This document shows, one piece after another, positions 1 through 9,473 of a stretch of 64,000 nucleotides of DNA. Source of the DNA: Niallia taxi (GTDB lineage Bacteria; Bacillota; Bacilli; Bacillales; Cytobacillaceae); the NCBI RefSeq assembly GCF_004005475.1, contig NZ_RZTZ01000005.1, positions 124,001 through 188,000 of the forward strand. The letters run 5' to 3'. The position numbers and the translations under genes were made by a program. The notes beneath the pieces were generated by a model. That model searched no databases. It saw only the letters and a program-made list of their open reading frames with translations, and was not told the DNA's origin. Numbering within the stretch: the first letter of the stretch is position 1; each line of letters begins with the position of its first letter.

Positions 1-686
1 GCAGTAATAGAATGGCCTTTGTCTGTGTATAAGACTGCCTGATTATTTTCTAGCTTCTTACCATTGATCCTCGTGTTCTCATAAATTGCTACCCCTTTTT
101 TTGCCGCACCATCGATTAGAGCATGATTGAATTTAAATGGGTTAAGCTCAGCATCATTATACGTATAAAGTGCCTTGTATTTCCCGAAACCGTATTTTTC
201 TTTTATTTCCTGTTCGGAAAGCAAAACTGCCTGAAAACCATGCTTTTGAAGATAAGCATACTCTTTTTCTAATTTTTCGATATCCTCTGGGTAGCTTGCA
301 TAATAAAGGCTGTCTCTCCGTTTAAAGTCAGAGGCTATATCAAGGTCATTTGCCGCACCTTCTATGTCATTGATCGCCTCTTCACATAATTTCAAATGCC
401 TTATAGCCATATCTTCCCCAAAGCTGTTCACAAGCTCAAAAAGCATCTTATCGCCAAGATACTGAATAAGTGCTGTGTTTGTTGTGGTGCTGCCTTCCCC
501 TACTCTCCGTTTGTCGACTACCGCAACCTTCAGTCCCGTATCCTTTAAGTAATGGGCACATTGGGCACCAGAGCTGCCTGCACCTATAATAAGAACATCA
601 CAGCTTATATTCTCGCCAAGACTAGGATACGCAGGGGCTTCAGGGAAGGTAGTTGGCCAATAGTAGTTTCCGGATTGCAATTTCAT
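1..686 (-). CDS. FAD-dependent oxidoreductase (DAO family), C-terminus outside the window
   Basis: Open reading frame read on the minus strand from an ATG at 684-686 to the window edge, so only about the first 228 residues are present. A GAGGGG ribosome site lies upstream of the ATG. After about 27 residues comes a beta strand with the dinucleotide-binding motif DVLIIGAGSSGAQCA, then VVDKRRVGEGSTTTNTA, typical of the DAO/GlpD-like FAD family related to glycine or D-amino-acid oxidases. The substrate cannot be told from this part. It is divergent from the alkyltransferase-like gene at 800. Confidence 0.8.
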   Translation of the reverse strand, partial: MKLQSGNYYWPTTFPEAPAYPSLGENISCDVLIIGAGSSGAQCAHYLKDTGLKVAVVDKRRVGEGSTTTNTALIQYLGDKMLFELVNSFGEDMAIRHLKLCEEAINDIEGAANDLDIASDFKRRDSLYYASYPEDIEKLEKEYAYLQKHGFQAVLLSEQEIKEKYGFGKYKALYTYNDAELNPFKFNHALIDGAAKKGVAIYENTRINGKKLENNQAVLYTDKGHSIT

Positions 687-799
687 TGCTTATTTCCCCT
701 CTCATGTTTTAATCTGATACTATTAAAACCAATCTAAATTAGCATGTCCTAAAATTTTCAATTTTACTAATCAAAAAATTAAGTAAAGAGGCAGAAGAT

Positions 800-1138
800 A
801 TGACACCATTTACAATAAAGGTAATAGAAATCATTCAATCGATTCCAACAGGGAAAGTAATGACTTATGGACAAATTGCAAGAATAGCTGGAAGCCCGAG
901 AGGTGCGAGGCAAGTGGTAAGAATACTGCACAGCTCCAGCCAAAAATACCAGCTTCCTTGGCATCGAGTAGTTAATGCAAAAGGAGCCATAGTAATAAAA
1001 GCCGAGGAAGGAAGTTCACTTCAGAAGCATCTTCTTGAGGAAGAGGGCGTCATTTTTTATAGAGAAGGTGAATTGGAGCTGAATAAATATCAGTATTTCC
1101 CCCTCGAAGAATGGGAAAGAGACTATTTTGAGGAATAA
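800..1138 (+). CDS. Alkyltransferase-like protein (MGMT family, Trp in place of the active Cys)
   Basis: 112-residue protein matching the C-terminal DNA-binding domain of O6-alkylguanine-DNA alkyltransferase. The helix-turn-helix part has TYGQIA and SPRGARQV. The active-site motif PCHRV of true alkyltransferases reads PWHRV at residues 53-57, so the acceptor cysteine is a tryptophan. This substitution defines alkyltransferase-like (ATL) proteins, which bind alkylated guanine without repairing it and pass the lesion to nucleotide excision repair. It stands alone, divergent from the FAD oxidoreductase. Confidence 0.9.
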   Translation: MTPFTIKVIEIIQSIPTGKVMTYGQIARIAGSPRGARQVVRILHSSSQKYQLPWHRVVNAKGAIVIKAEEGSSLQKHLLEEEGVIFYREGELELNKYQYFPLEEWERDYFEE

Positions 1139-1142
1139 AGAA

Positions 1143-1177
1143 GGCGAAAAAACTCCAAAACTTAGTTGTTTTGGAGT
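1143..1177 (-). terminator. Terminator of the alpha/beta hydrolase gene
   Basis: Ten-base-pair stem ACTCCAAAAC / GTTTTGGAGT (1152-1161 and 1168-1177) with a 6-base loop. On the minus strand it is followed by six T, directly after the hydrolase stop. Confidence 0.8.
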
Positions 1178-1178
1178 C

Positions 1179-2270
1179 TCAATGTTCCATTAATGTGACC
1201 TTGTTCATTTCTCGTAAGCCCTTCTGTAAAGCCTGGCTGAATTGATCAGGCTTATCCATCATGACATTATGTCCTGCGTTTGCGATGGAAATCATGTTTT
1301 TATATGGTGCCTTAATAAGCGGGTAGTATTGTTCAAATAAATACTTAAAATGTAAGTCATACTGCCCTACAATGTATATGACAGGTACAGAATAGCTTGA
1401 AGATTGCTCTCTAATATCATGCTTTATTGCGTATTCGGATAAGGGTGCCTGAAGTTTTTCCTTCCTTAGAAAATAGCTTAAGTGTCTTAAAGAAAAATAG
1501 GGAGACACTGCCCCGGCCTTTAAAAAGGCAAAGGAATCAGACATATATGAAATATAATTTTTTGCTATTTTGTACATTTTAACAACGGCTGCTTCTGTCG
1601 CCTTTAAGCTGTCATGGAGCCCTTTTTGCAGGCGCTCTAGTATTTCCGCATCCTTATTTGCTCCTTGTACGAGAGCTTTTTTTCGGATTTCCGCAGCCAT
1701 AAGTGCTGCCCCATCATTTAATTGGACGATTTGAGAAATACCAATATAAGCTTTTGTCAGCTCAGGATAGCGCTGCACAAATAGACTTCCAATCGTCGTT
1801 CCCCATGAGTGACCCATAATGATGATTCTATCCTGATTAAATCGTTTGGAGAGATACAGGACAATTTCATGAATATCCTCCACAACCTGGTCTGCAGTGA
1901 GAGAAGCAATAATTGTGTCTGCCTTTTTCTTGTTAAGGAAATAAGTTCTGCCAGTATTGCGCTGATCCCAGTTCACAACTGTATAATCATATTCCCAGCC
2001 ATATTGGTATTTATGCAGCACTGGCGTCATTGGTGTACCTGGACCGCCATGAAGAAAAAGAATAATAGGATTGCTGCTATTTTGTCCTCTTATATAAAGA
2101 TATTGCTGGATACCGCCTATCTCCATTATCACCTCTTGATCAATCCCATGCTGTGAGTGAATTCTATGCTTTCGGCGTATCGAATTTGCTAGTATCCACC
2201 TGAACAGCAATAGGATAAAAAGAAGAAGGAGGAACATATCCAATATTGTTATGAAATTTATTTTCGGCAA
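1179..2270 (-). CDS. Membrane-anchored alpha/beta hydrolase (prolyl aminopeptidase-like)
   Basis: 363 residues. The N-terminus (about 7-28) is one hydrophobic segment followed by basic residues, which fits a membrane anchor with the catalytic domain outside. The hydrolase fold shows the oxyanion-hole motif HGGPG at 74-78 and the nucleophile elbow GHSWG at 153-157 (Ser155). A late Asp in VGQYD and His in NAGHNVM would complete the triad. HGGPG together with GHSWG is the pattern of the proline iminopeptidase-like branch, but the true substrate is unknown. The gene has its own terminator and seems monocistronic. Confidence 0.8.
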   Translation of the reverse strand: MPKINFITILDMFLLLLFILLLFRWILANSIRRKHRIHSQHGIDQEVIMEIGGIQQYLYIRGQNSSNPIILFLHGGPGTPMTPVLHKYQYGWEYDYTVVNWDQRNTGRTYFLNKKKADTIIASLTADQVVEDIHEIVLYLSKRFNQDRIIIMGHSWGTTIGSLFVQRYPELTKAYIGISQIVQLNDGAALMAAEIRKKALVQGANKDAEILERLQKGLHDSLKATEAAVVKMYKIAKNYISYMSDSFAFLKAGAVSPYFSLRHLSYFLRKEKLQAPLSEYAIKHDIREQSSSYSVPVIYIVGQYDLHFKYLFEQYYPLIKAPYKNMISIANAGHNVMMDKPDQFSQALQKGLREMNKVTLMEH

Positions 2271-2425
2271 TTGGTTGTCCCTCCTTATTTAATGGTTATT
2301 AAAATGTATTCCTCCTAGACATTACCAGAATAAAATCAAACAGACAATAACTTTTCCAGCTTTTCACAAAGGTCTCACGTGGACAGTTTCTAAATAGCAT
2401 GGTCATTTTTTTTGGAAACTATAAC

Positions 2426-2476
2426 AGATAAAGACCTCCAATGCTAAGCGCAATGGAGACCAAATCTTCTTTATCT
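2426..2476 (-). terminator. Probable terminator after ldh
   Basis: Long imperfect hairpin just after the ldh stop. The outer arms AGATAAAG / CTTTATCT are exact and an inner CTCCATTGC / GCATTGGAG stem has one mismatch. The T tract beyond it is weak. Confidence 0.5.
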
Positions 2477-2480
2477 GATT

Positions 2481-3431
<951 letters not shown>

Positions 3432-3455
3432 TCATTCTCCTCTTTGATTATTATT

Positions 3456-5072
3456 TTAAAATAAGATCCAGCTAACTAGACCAACTAATACTAATAAACT
3501 AACACTATATTTGATGGTAACCTTGAACAAGTCGCTATCCCTTCTCGCAAGTCCAACGGCGGCGGCTGCAACAGCAATAGACTGGGGTGATATCATTTTG
3601 GCCATTGTACCGCCAATGACGTTCACTGCAACCATTGTTTCTGGTGCAATTCCAATCTGGGTAGCAGTGACAGCTTGCAGTGGTGCAAATAGGGAGCCAC
3701 TGTTGACAACAGATCCTGTTAGGAAAACTCCTAACCAACCTAACAAAGGTGCAAATAAAGGAAATATGTCACCTGTTGATGCGAAAGCAAGACCTAATGT
3801 AGAAGACATGCCAGAATAAGTACAGATATAGGCAAATCCAAGGACACTGCAAATAGTTAGCACAGGTGCTAAAAGCTCTTTTGCTGTTTCCTTTGTCGTT
3901 TCCACAAGCAGTTTTTTGCTGCATTTAAACAATATGCTAGCAACAATAATGGTGATGACAATAGCTGTTGTTGTAGATGAAAATAAATCAAATTTAAAAA
4001 CGGCTGCATATGGTGTTGCCTCTGGAACGATAGGTGGAAGCTTTATAACATTATTATTCAAGAAAGGAATTGGAAGAAGGAATACTAATTTTTCCAATGG
4101 CCCATCTGTAATAAACAAGTTTTTGAATATAGATAAGTTGAATATTGTTACAATGATTGTTAAAAAGATAAATGGAAGCCATGCATATGCAATCGCAGAT
4201 AGAGAGTACTTCACCGTTTTATCTGTTTTTCCCTCTTTATTAACACGATAAATCTCTTTAGGCTGCCATTTTTGCAAGAAAAGTGCTAATGCCACGAGAC
4301 TTATGATTGCGGCGAAAATATTTGCTAGTTCAGCACCAATGAAATAAAGCACTGCAGCCTGTGTTATGGCAAAGGAGATACTAGCCACAAGCACTGCCGG
4401 ATATGTTTGCTTGATTCCCTTCCAGCCGTCAATGATAAAAATAAGCAGAAATGCGACGATGATAGCAAGAATGGGAATGATGATGGCTGTATATCTGCCG
4501 ACTGCCAGTCCATCAAGGCCTGTTAGCAATGCTGGAACTGTTACAGGAATTCCCATTGCTCCATATGCTCCTCCGGCAATATTGGCGATTAAGCAAAGAC
4601 TTGCTGCATAAATTGGGCTAAAGCCTAGTCCAACTAATATTGCTGCTGTTATGGCAACAGGAGCTCCGAAACCAGCAGCCCCCTCTAAAAAGGCTCCAAA
4701 TGAGAATGCGACAATTAAAACCTGTAAGCGCTGATCTGATGTGATAAAAGAAATACTATTTTCGATAATGGCAAACTTTCCCGTTTTTACAGTAATTTTA
4801 TAAAGAAAGATTGCTGCGAATACAATGGAGGCGACTGGCCAAATGCCGGCGAGTGCTCCGTATAGTGCTGACATAAGTGCAAAAACAAAAGGCATTTTAT
4901 ATATGAAAACAGCAACAATACCTGCGACGAGGATACTCAATGCTCCTGCTACATATCCTTTTAATTTAAATACGGTCAACATGAGGATGAAAAATAAGAT
5001 TGGGATAGCTGCAATGATGGCTGAGATCCATAAATTATTCAAAGGATCATAAACTTGGTTCCATGCTGTCAT
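3456..5072 (-). CDS. lctP: L-lactate permease
   Basis: 538-residue, very hydrophobic protein of the LctP/LldP lactate permease family, with about 13 membrane segments. Family-typical stretches are GAFLEGAAGFGAPVA and, near the C-terminus, SPQSIAVAAAAVGL. It moves L-lactate with protons across the cytoplasmic membrane. As first gene of the lctP-ldh pair it can export the product of Ldh or take up external lactate. The start ATG has a GGAG-type site upstream. A Rex-like palindrome covers the promoter about 60-77 bases upstream of the start. Confidence 0.95.
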   Translation of the reverse strand: MTAWNQVYDPLNNLWISAIIAAIPILFFILMLTVFKLKGYVAGALSILVAGIVAVFIYKMPFVFALMSALYGALAGIWPVASIVFAAIFLYKITVKTGKFAIIENSISFITSDQRLQVLIVAFSFGAFLEGAAGFGAPVAITAAILVGLGFSPIYAASLCLIANIAGGAYGAMGIPVTVPALLTGLDGLAVGRYTAIIIPILAIIVAFLLIFIIDGWKGIKQTYPAVLVASISFAITQAAVLYFIGAELANIFAAIISLVALALFLQKWQPKEIYRVNKEGKTDKTVKYSLSAIAYAWLPFIFLTIIVTIFNLSIFKNLFITDGPLEKLVFLLPIPFLNNNVIKLPPIVPEATPYAAVFKFDLFSSTTTAIVITIIVASILFKCSKKLLVETTKETAKELLAPVLTICSVLGFAYICTYSGMSSTLGLAFASTGDIFPLFAPLLGWLGVFLTGSVVNSGSLFAPLQAVTATQIGIAPETMVAVNVIGGTMAKMISPQSIAVAAAAVGLARRDSDLFKVTIKYSVSLLVLVGLVSWILF

Positions 5073-5116
5073 GCTTTCTCAGCTCCTCTGGAATAAATTA
5101 TTTTGTTTACAATTTC

Positions 5117-5149
5117 ATTATAGTGATTACTTTGTGAAAAATATCACAT
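5117..5149 (-). promoter_or_regulatory. lctP-ldh promoter with Rex-type operator
   Basis: On the minus strand a perfect TATAAT lies at 5122-5117. Immediately upstream, 5132-5149 reads TTGTGAAAAATATCACAT, which matches 16 of 18 positions of the Rex consensus TTGTGAAWWWWTTCACAA. The palindrome covers the -35/spacer region, a repressor position. Rex repression of ldh-lctP is established in B. subtilis. FNR uses similar half-sites but activates from near -41.5. Confidence 0.75.
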
Positions 5150-5176
5150 AATTATGTCTGTTTTGTGAATACGATA

Positions 5177-5192
5177 TGTAAAACGCTTTCTT
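5177..5192. promoter_or_regulatory. Weak cre-like site upstream of lctP
   Basis: The core AAAACGCTTTC resembles a CcpA cre box, but the outer positions deviate. It lies about 60 bases upstream of the lctP -10 box. Confidence 0.35.
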
Positions 5193-5336
5193 GGCGAAAA
5201 GTTGTTCACTAGTTTGTAACATTTCAGTTCTCTTCCTTGTTAAAATAAAACAGATTGTTTATATTTTTAGCCATTTCATGCTGAATATTCTAGATCAGCT
5301 GGAAGGTACTTATGTCTGATTTTTTAGAATACTCAG

Positions 5337-5365
5337 TTGACAGCTAGTAGCTATTTATGTAAAGT
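5337..5365 (+). promoter_or_regulatory. Promoter of the tenA-ykoEDC operon
   Basis: A perfect -35 box TTGACA (5337-5342) is followed 17 bases later by TAAAGT (5360-5365). The riboswitch begins about 22 bases downstream. Confidence 0.6.
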
Positions 5366-5386
5366 ATAGGTAAATTAATAGGAAAA

Positions 5387-5473
5387 TCCACTAGGGGAGC
5401 CAATTGAGGCTGAGACAAGAAGTTCTTGGACCCTTCGAACCTGATCTAGTTCGTACTAGCGTAGGAAAGTGGA
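5387..5473 (+). ncRNA. TPP riboswitch (THI element)
   Basis: The conserved THI-box parts are present in order: GGGGAGCC, GGCTGAGA, ACCCTT-GAACCTGATCTAG, then GCGTAGGAAAGTGGA. The P1 helix closes with TCCAC (5387-5391) against GTGGA (5469-5473). A terminator hairpin follows at 5518-5546 and its 5' arm (CCACTCC) can pair with the P1 3' strand region at 5468-5475. This suggests that TPP binding frees the terminator and stops transcription before tenA. Confidence 0.96.
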
Positions 5474-5517
5474 GTCGGTATCTATTTAGTTTACATGCTT
5501 TTATTTGACTATTTATA

Positions 5518-5546
5518 GGCCACTCCATTTTTGGGGTGGCCTTTTT
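5518..5546 (+). terminator. Riboswitch-controlled terminator before tenA
   Basis: Nine-pair stem GGCCACTCC / GGGGTGGCC (one G-T pair) with a six-base loop and five T. It lies between the TPP aptamer and tenA. Confidence 0.9.
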
Positions 5547-5610
5547 GCGGTTCTGAAATGTAACAAGGTCACTTTATTTTTCCTATTAACAAAAAAGGAG
5601 GAGATAAGTG

Positions 5611-6294
5611 ATGAGTTTTTCTAAACAATTACGACAAGAGGCAGATTCAATCTTTGAGGCTATTTTTGCACACCCCTTTGTAAGAGGAATCGCAAATGGA
5701 GACTTGCAGGCAGAACAGCTTATCCATTATGTGAAGCAGGATTTCGAGTACCTGAACTCCTTTATGCAAATTTATGGAACAGCTATTTCCAAGTGTGATA
5801 ACAGAAAGGATATGCAAATGTTTAATGAGCAAATTTCCTTTGTTCTGCATAGTGAGATTCATCCTCATAATAATTTCTGTGAAGTAGCTGGTGTTACATA
5901 TGAGCAGCTGCAAGGGTTCCCCTTATCACCAAGTGCACACCATTATATCCGTCATATGCTAACAGTGGCTCAGTCAGGAGGAATACCCGATATTCTTGCC
6001 GTACTGCTTCCATGTCCATGGACATATGCGGAGATTGGCAAGAGGCTGCTTGAAGAGGTAAAGCCAGACTCAAGCCATCCCTTCCATGATTGGATTCGTT
6101 TTTATGGGGGCGGGTCGATGGGTATTACTGACACATTTTGTGAACGTCTAGATGAATTGGCTGAAAGCTTAAGTGAGCAGCAAAAGCAAAAGCTGACAGA
6201 GTACTTTTTGATAAGTTGCCATATGGAATACAAGTTTTGGGACATGGCGTATACACTGGAGGACTGGCCTGTGAAGATAGAGGCTAAAGCATAA
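5611..6294 (+). CDS. tenA: Aminopyrimidine aminohydrolase / thiaminase II
   Basis: 227-residue TenA protein. TenA hydrolyses aminopyrimidine products of thiamine decay, such as aminoaminomethyl-methylpyrimidine, to HMP for thiamine salvage. The catalytic cysteine sits in LLPCPW at residue 135. The start chosen is the ATG 8 bases after AGGAGG; a GTG one codon earlier is also possible. It is the first gene after the TPP riboswitch and its stop overlaps the ykoE start, so it is cotranscribed with the pyrimidine/thiamine ECF transporter. Confidence 0.95.
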   Translation: MSFSKQLRQEADSIFEAIFAHPFVRGIANGDLQAEQLIHYVKQDFEYLNSFMQIYGTAISKCDNRKDMQMFNEQISFVLHSEIHPHNNFCEVAGVTYEQLQGFPLSPSAHHYIRHMLTVAQSGGIPDILAVLLPCPWTYAEIGKRLLEEVKPDSSHPFHDWIRFYGGGSMGITDTFCERLDELAESLSEQQKQKLTEYFLISCHMEYKFWDMAYTLEDWPVKIEAKA

Positions 6295-6890
6295 TGGAGT
6301 GGAAGATAAAAGAAGTTGTGCTGATGGTTGTTTTGTCTGTTGCATGCGGAGTCCTCTATTTAGGCTGGTCTACATTATATTTGCCGGTTTCTGCTTTAGT
6401 AGGTCCTGTTGGAGCTAACTTTATGTTTGGAATTTGGGTAATAGCAAGCCCGATTGTTGCCTATATCATTCAGAAGCCTGGCGCTGCATTTATTGCTGAA
6501 GTTGCAGCAGCAGCGGTAGAACTGCTTACTGGCAGTCACTTCGGATTGTCTGCGTTGCTGATTGGTGTCTTGCAGGGACTTGGTGCAGAATTAGCTTTTG
6601 CTGTCTTTCGCTATAAGCAATATCATGTTTCTGTTTTAATGCTGTCAGGCGCAATGGCGGCAGTAGGAAGCATGCTGTATAGCCTTATTGCCAATGGCTT
6701 CGGATATTATACAACTGGCACACTGCTGCTGACATTCATTATTCAAATTATCAGCGGCATGCTGCTTGGCGGGCTACTCGCGAAAGGCATAGTGGATGCT
6801 TTATTAGCAACAGGTGCACTCGATCATTTTGCTATAAATAAACAGAATACCCAAAAGGATGATAACGATGAGTTCATTGTTAGGATGTAA
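6294..6890 (+). CDS. ykoE: Substrate-binding (S) component of thiamine-precursor ECF transporter
   Basis: 198 residues with five or six membrane segments, matching YkoE, the S component that recognises thiamine or HMP-type precursors in the YkoEDC energy-coupling-factor transporter. Its ATG shares an A with the tenA stop codon. The next gene starts inside its 3' end, showing translational coupling. In B. subtilis the operon is ykoFEDC; here the thiamine-binding ykoF is absent and tenA stands in its place. Confidence 0.9.
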   Translation: MEWKIKEVVLMVVLSVACGVLYLGWSTLYLPVSALVGPVGANFMFGIWVIASPIVAYIIQKPGAAFIAEVAAAAVELLTGSHFGLSALLIGVLQGLGAELAFAVFRYKQYHVSVLMLSGAMAAVGSMLYSLIANGFGYYTTGTLLLTFIIQIISGMLLGGLLAKGIVDALLATGALDHFAINKQNTQKDDNDEFIVRM

Positions 6891-8487
6891 AAACCTTACT
6901 GTCCAGTTTTACGGTCAAATGAAGCCTGTTCTTAATATGGTTTCAATAGATTTCCAGCATGAAGAGAATGTGTTAATTCTTGGTCCGAGTGGCAGTGGCA
7001 AATCGACACTTTTGTCTGTCCTTGCTGGAATCATTCCAGACCATATAGAGGCAAAGGTTAAAGGCGAGGTAATCCGAAAGCAGAACGTGGGTATCCTGTT
7101 TCAAGATCCGGATACGCAGTTTTGTATGCAGCATGTAGATGAGGAAATTGCCTTTAGTCTTGAAAATAGAAATGTTCCAACAGAGGAGATGGTCTTAAAG
7201 ATAAAAACATTGCTGGATATGGTCGGACTTAAGGTCGAGCTTCATGCGAAAATCGATGCATTATCAGGAGGTATGAAGCAGCGCCTTGCGTTAGCTTGTG
7301 TACTCGCATTAGAGCCTGACGTGCTGCTTTTAGATGAACCTACTGCACAGCTTGACCCTGCTAGCAGGAAGGAGTTATTTAAGCTATTGAAGCAGCTCTC
7401 GATTAAGACTGGGAAAACAATGATCTTTGTGGAGCATGTCCTTGATGGCTGCATTGAATGGATGGATCGGGTCATCCTGTTAAATAAGCATGGCGAAGTG
7501 ATTGGTGACGGTCATCCCAAATATATACTGGCGAAGTATAAAAGCCAAATGGAGGAAGCGGGAATATGGCGGCCAGAGGTTTATCCATATGAGTGGCCTG
7601 AAGTTATTCGTGACAAGAATCATCCTTTAAGTAAGCAACTAAACGAAAAGTACTTGCAAAGTAAGCTGAAAAAAGAGGCATTACAGCATAATAATGATTC
7701 ACTTATGTCTGCAGAGGCTGTTACTATTTCCTATGAAAGGAAGACCGTTCTCCATGATATAAACTTCCAGTTTGGAAAAGGGGAGTGGATTTCGATTATA
7801 GGTAAGAATGGAAGCGGGAAAAGCAGCTTGATAAAGGTATTGGCAAAGCTGAAAAAAGTCAGCAAGGGCAGTATTGTTTTCAAGGATATCAATTTGAAAA
7901 GCTGGAAGGAGAGCCAGTTATACGAGGAAATCGGAGTTGTTTTCCAAAATCCAGAATGGCAGTTCATCACTAAAACAGTTTATGAAGAAATACTTTTCTC
8001 CGGAGAACAGCAAAATGTGAGAAGGGAGTCAGCTGAAGCAAAAGCATTGGAACTGCTGAAGGAATTTGGGCTTTTAAACTATTCAGACCGGAACCCTTTT
8101 AACTTAAGCTTTGGTCAAAAAAGAAGATTAAGTGTAGCGACAATGCTGCTTTTCAATCAGGAAGTTCTCTTGCTTGATGAACCAACCTTCGGACAGGATA
8201 AGCACTCGGCAGAGAGGCTGTTAAGCTTATTGAAAAAGCAACAAGCGCGTGGGACAACAATCGTAATGGTCACACATGACATGAATATTGTTGATTGGTA
8301 TTCAAATAGGGTACTTTTATTTGATGAAAAAAATCTTTGCTTTGATGGTCACCCTTTTTCCTTATTTTCAGATGACGAGCTGCTGGAGAAAACCGGACTT
8401 ATTCCACCATTACATTATGCTTATGAACGAGCAGTGAAGGAGGAGTATTTACTTGGAAAGCAATCAATCCTGCTTGTCCCAAATTAA
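6868..8487 (+). CDS. ykoD: Duplicated ATPase of thiamine-precursor ECF transporter
   Basis: 539 residues containing two complete ABC ATPase domains. The first has Walker A GPSGSGKST, signature LSGGMKQR and Walker B VLLLDEP. The second has GKNGSGKSS, LSFGQKRR and VLLLDEP. They form both energy-coupling subunits in one chain. I chose the ATG at 6868, about 9 bases after AAAGG. An in-frame ATG at 6859 directly abuts the ribosome site. It overlaps ykoE upstream and ykoC downstream. Confidence 0.93.
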   Translation: MSSLLGCKNLTVQFYGQMKPVLNMVSIDFQHEENVLILGPSGSGKSTLLSVLAGIIPDHIEAKVKGEVIRKQNVGILFQDPDTQFCMQHVDEEIAFSLENRNVPTEEMVLKIKTLLDMVGLKVELHAKIDALSGGMKQRLALACVLALEPDVLLLDEPTAQLDPASRKELFKLLKQLSIKTGKTMIFVEHVLDGCIEWMDRVILLNKHGEVIGDGHPKYILAKYKSQMEEAGIWRPEVYPYEWPEVIRDKNHPLSKQLNEKYLQSKLKKEALQHNNDSLMSAEAVTISYERKTVLHDINFQFGKGEWISIIGKNGSGKSSLIKVLAKLKKVSKGSIVFKDINLKSWKESQLYEEIGVVFQNPEWQFITKTVYEEILFSGEQQNVRRESAEAKALELLKEFGLLNYSDRNPFNLSFGQKRRLSVATMLLFNQEVLLLDEPTFGQDKHSAERLLSLLKKQQARGTTIVMVTHDMNIVDWYSNRVLLFDEKNLCFDGHPFSLFSDDELLEKTGLIPPLHYAYERAVKEEYLLGKQSILLVPN

Positions 8488-9184
8488 TCCGAGCTATAAG
8501 CTGATTGCTCATATTATTGTTATGGTTATGCTCATGTTTATAGGAAACCCAATAAAAACATTCTTATTCTGGATCGCATTCTTACTGGTAGGGTTAGCAA
8601 TAGGCGGGTGGACAGTAAAGTATTTATTAAAAGTAATGGTTCCTTACTGCTTGTTTTTTGTGCTTGTTTTCTGGATGCTTGCTGCGTTCGGGAAGGGAGA
8701 TAACGAAATATGGCAGTGGGCGTGGTTTCGGATAACAGAGGAAAGTATCGGTAATGGCCTGACCATTTCCTTAAGAATGCTGGCTTTCGTTACAATCGGC
8801 TTACTCTTTACCTCAACTACTAATCTTCACTTATTTATGATGAGTTTGATCCACCAGCTAAAGGTATCTCCGAAATGGGCTTATGGTTTTCTGGCAGGCT
8901 TCCGCTGTATTCCGATGTTTCAAGCAGAGCTTATGCAGTTGAAGGATGCGCACCGTATAAGAGGCTATAAGCAAAGAAGAAGCTGGCAGTCATTCAAAAG
9001 ATATGCTATCCCACTTCTTACAAATGCTATTCGAAAGTCTGAACGAATGGCGATTGCTATGGAAGCACGAGGGTTTACCGGAAGCAGGGACAGAAGCTAT
9101 TACAAAACAACAGCAATTACACCAATAGACGTTCTTTATGTCGGTCTGCTTCTTTTGTTTGCTATTTCGATGGTTTTTCTTTAA
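8453..9184 (+). CDS. ykoC: Transmembrane (T) component of thiamine-precursor ECF transporter
   Basis: 243 residues of the CbiQ/EcfT family with about five membrane segments. The coupling-helix motifs are seen as ARGF (EARGFTG, late) and the related HRIRGYKQRR stretch. It joins the YkoE S component to the YkoD ATPase. The start is a TTG about 9 bases after GGAGG, inside the end of ykoD (35-base overlap). It closes the riboswitch operon and is followed by a terminator. Confidence 0.92.
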   Translation: MESNQSCLSQINPSYKLIAHIIVMVMLMFIGNPIKTFLFWIAFLLVGLAIGGWTVKYLLKVMVPYCLFFVLVFWMLAAFGKGDNEIWQWAWFRITEESIGNGLTISLRMLAFVTIGLLFTSTTNLHLFMMSLIHQLKVSPKWAYGFLAGFRCIPMFQAELMQLKDAHRIRGYKQRRSWQSFKRYAIPLLTNAIRKSERMAIAMEARGFTGSRDRSYYKTTAITPIDVLYVGLLLLFAISMVFL

Positions 9185-9196
9185 GTGCCAAAAAGT

Positions 9197-9248
9197 AAAA
9201 ATCCAAGGACTAAAAAGGGGATGATACCTTAAAGTTCTTGGATTTTTT
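9197..9248 (+). terminator. Terminator of the tenA-ykoEDC operon
   Basis: The arms AAAATCCAAG and CTTGGATTTT enclose a loop of about 27 bases, and the right arm ends in a T run. Confidence 0.7.
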
Positions 9249-9339
9249 AGTAGTAAGTTTTCATAAAGAGGTTTATTACAAGGAAAATTAACATAGTTTA
9301 TTAACGTGAAAATGGAAAAAAAATCTAATGAAAAAAGAA

Positions 9340-9401
9340 TTGACACAACATGTATATACAACATATAATTGAAAGCGTAAACAGTTTACTTGTATATACA
9401 T
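9340..9401 (+). promoter_or_regulatory. treP promoter with paired TreR-like operators and a cre box
   Basis: TTGACA (9340-9345), 18-base spacer, TATAAT (9364-9369). Two copies of ACATGTATATACAA occur in inverted orientation, one inside the spacer (9348-9361) and one downstream (about 9390-9403). The core TTGTATATACA equals the known Bacillus TreR operator. Between them TGAAAGCGTAAACA (9370-9383) matches the cre consensus at 13 of 14 positions. The layout predicts trehalose induction plus CcpA repression. Confidence 0.85.
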
Positions 9402-9473
9402 GTTTATGAAATCGCAATCATATTAGAATAGATAGAACAGCTTTTGTTTACGGAAAAAAAGGGAGGATGAACT

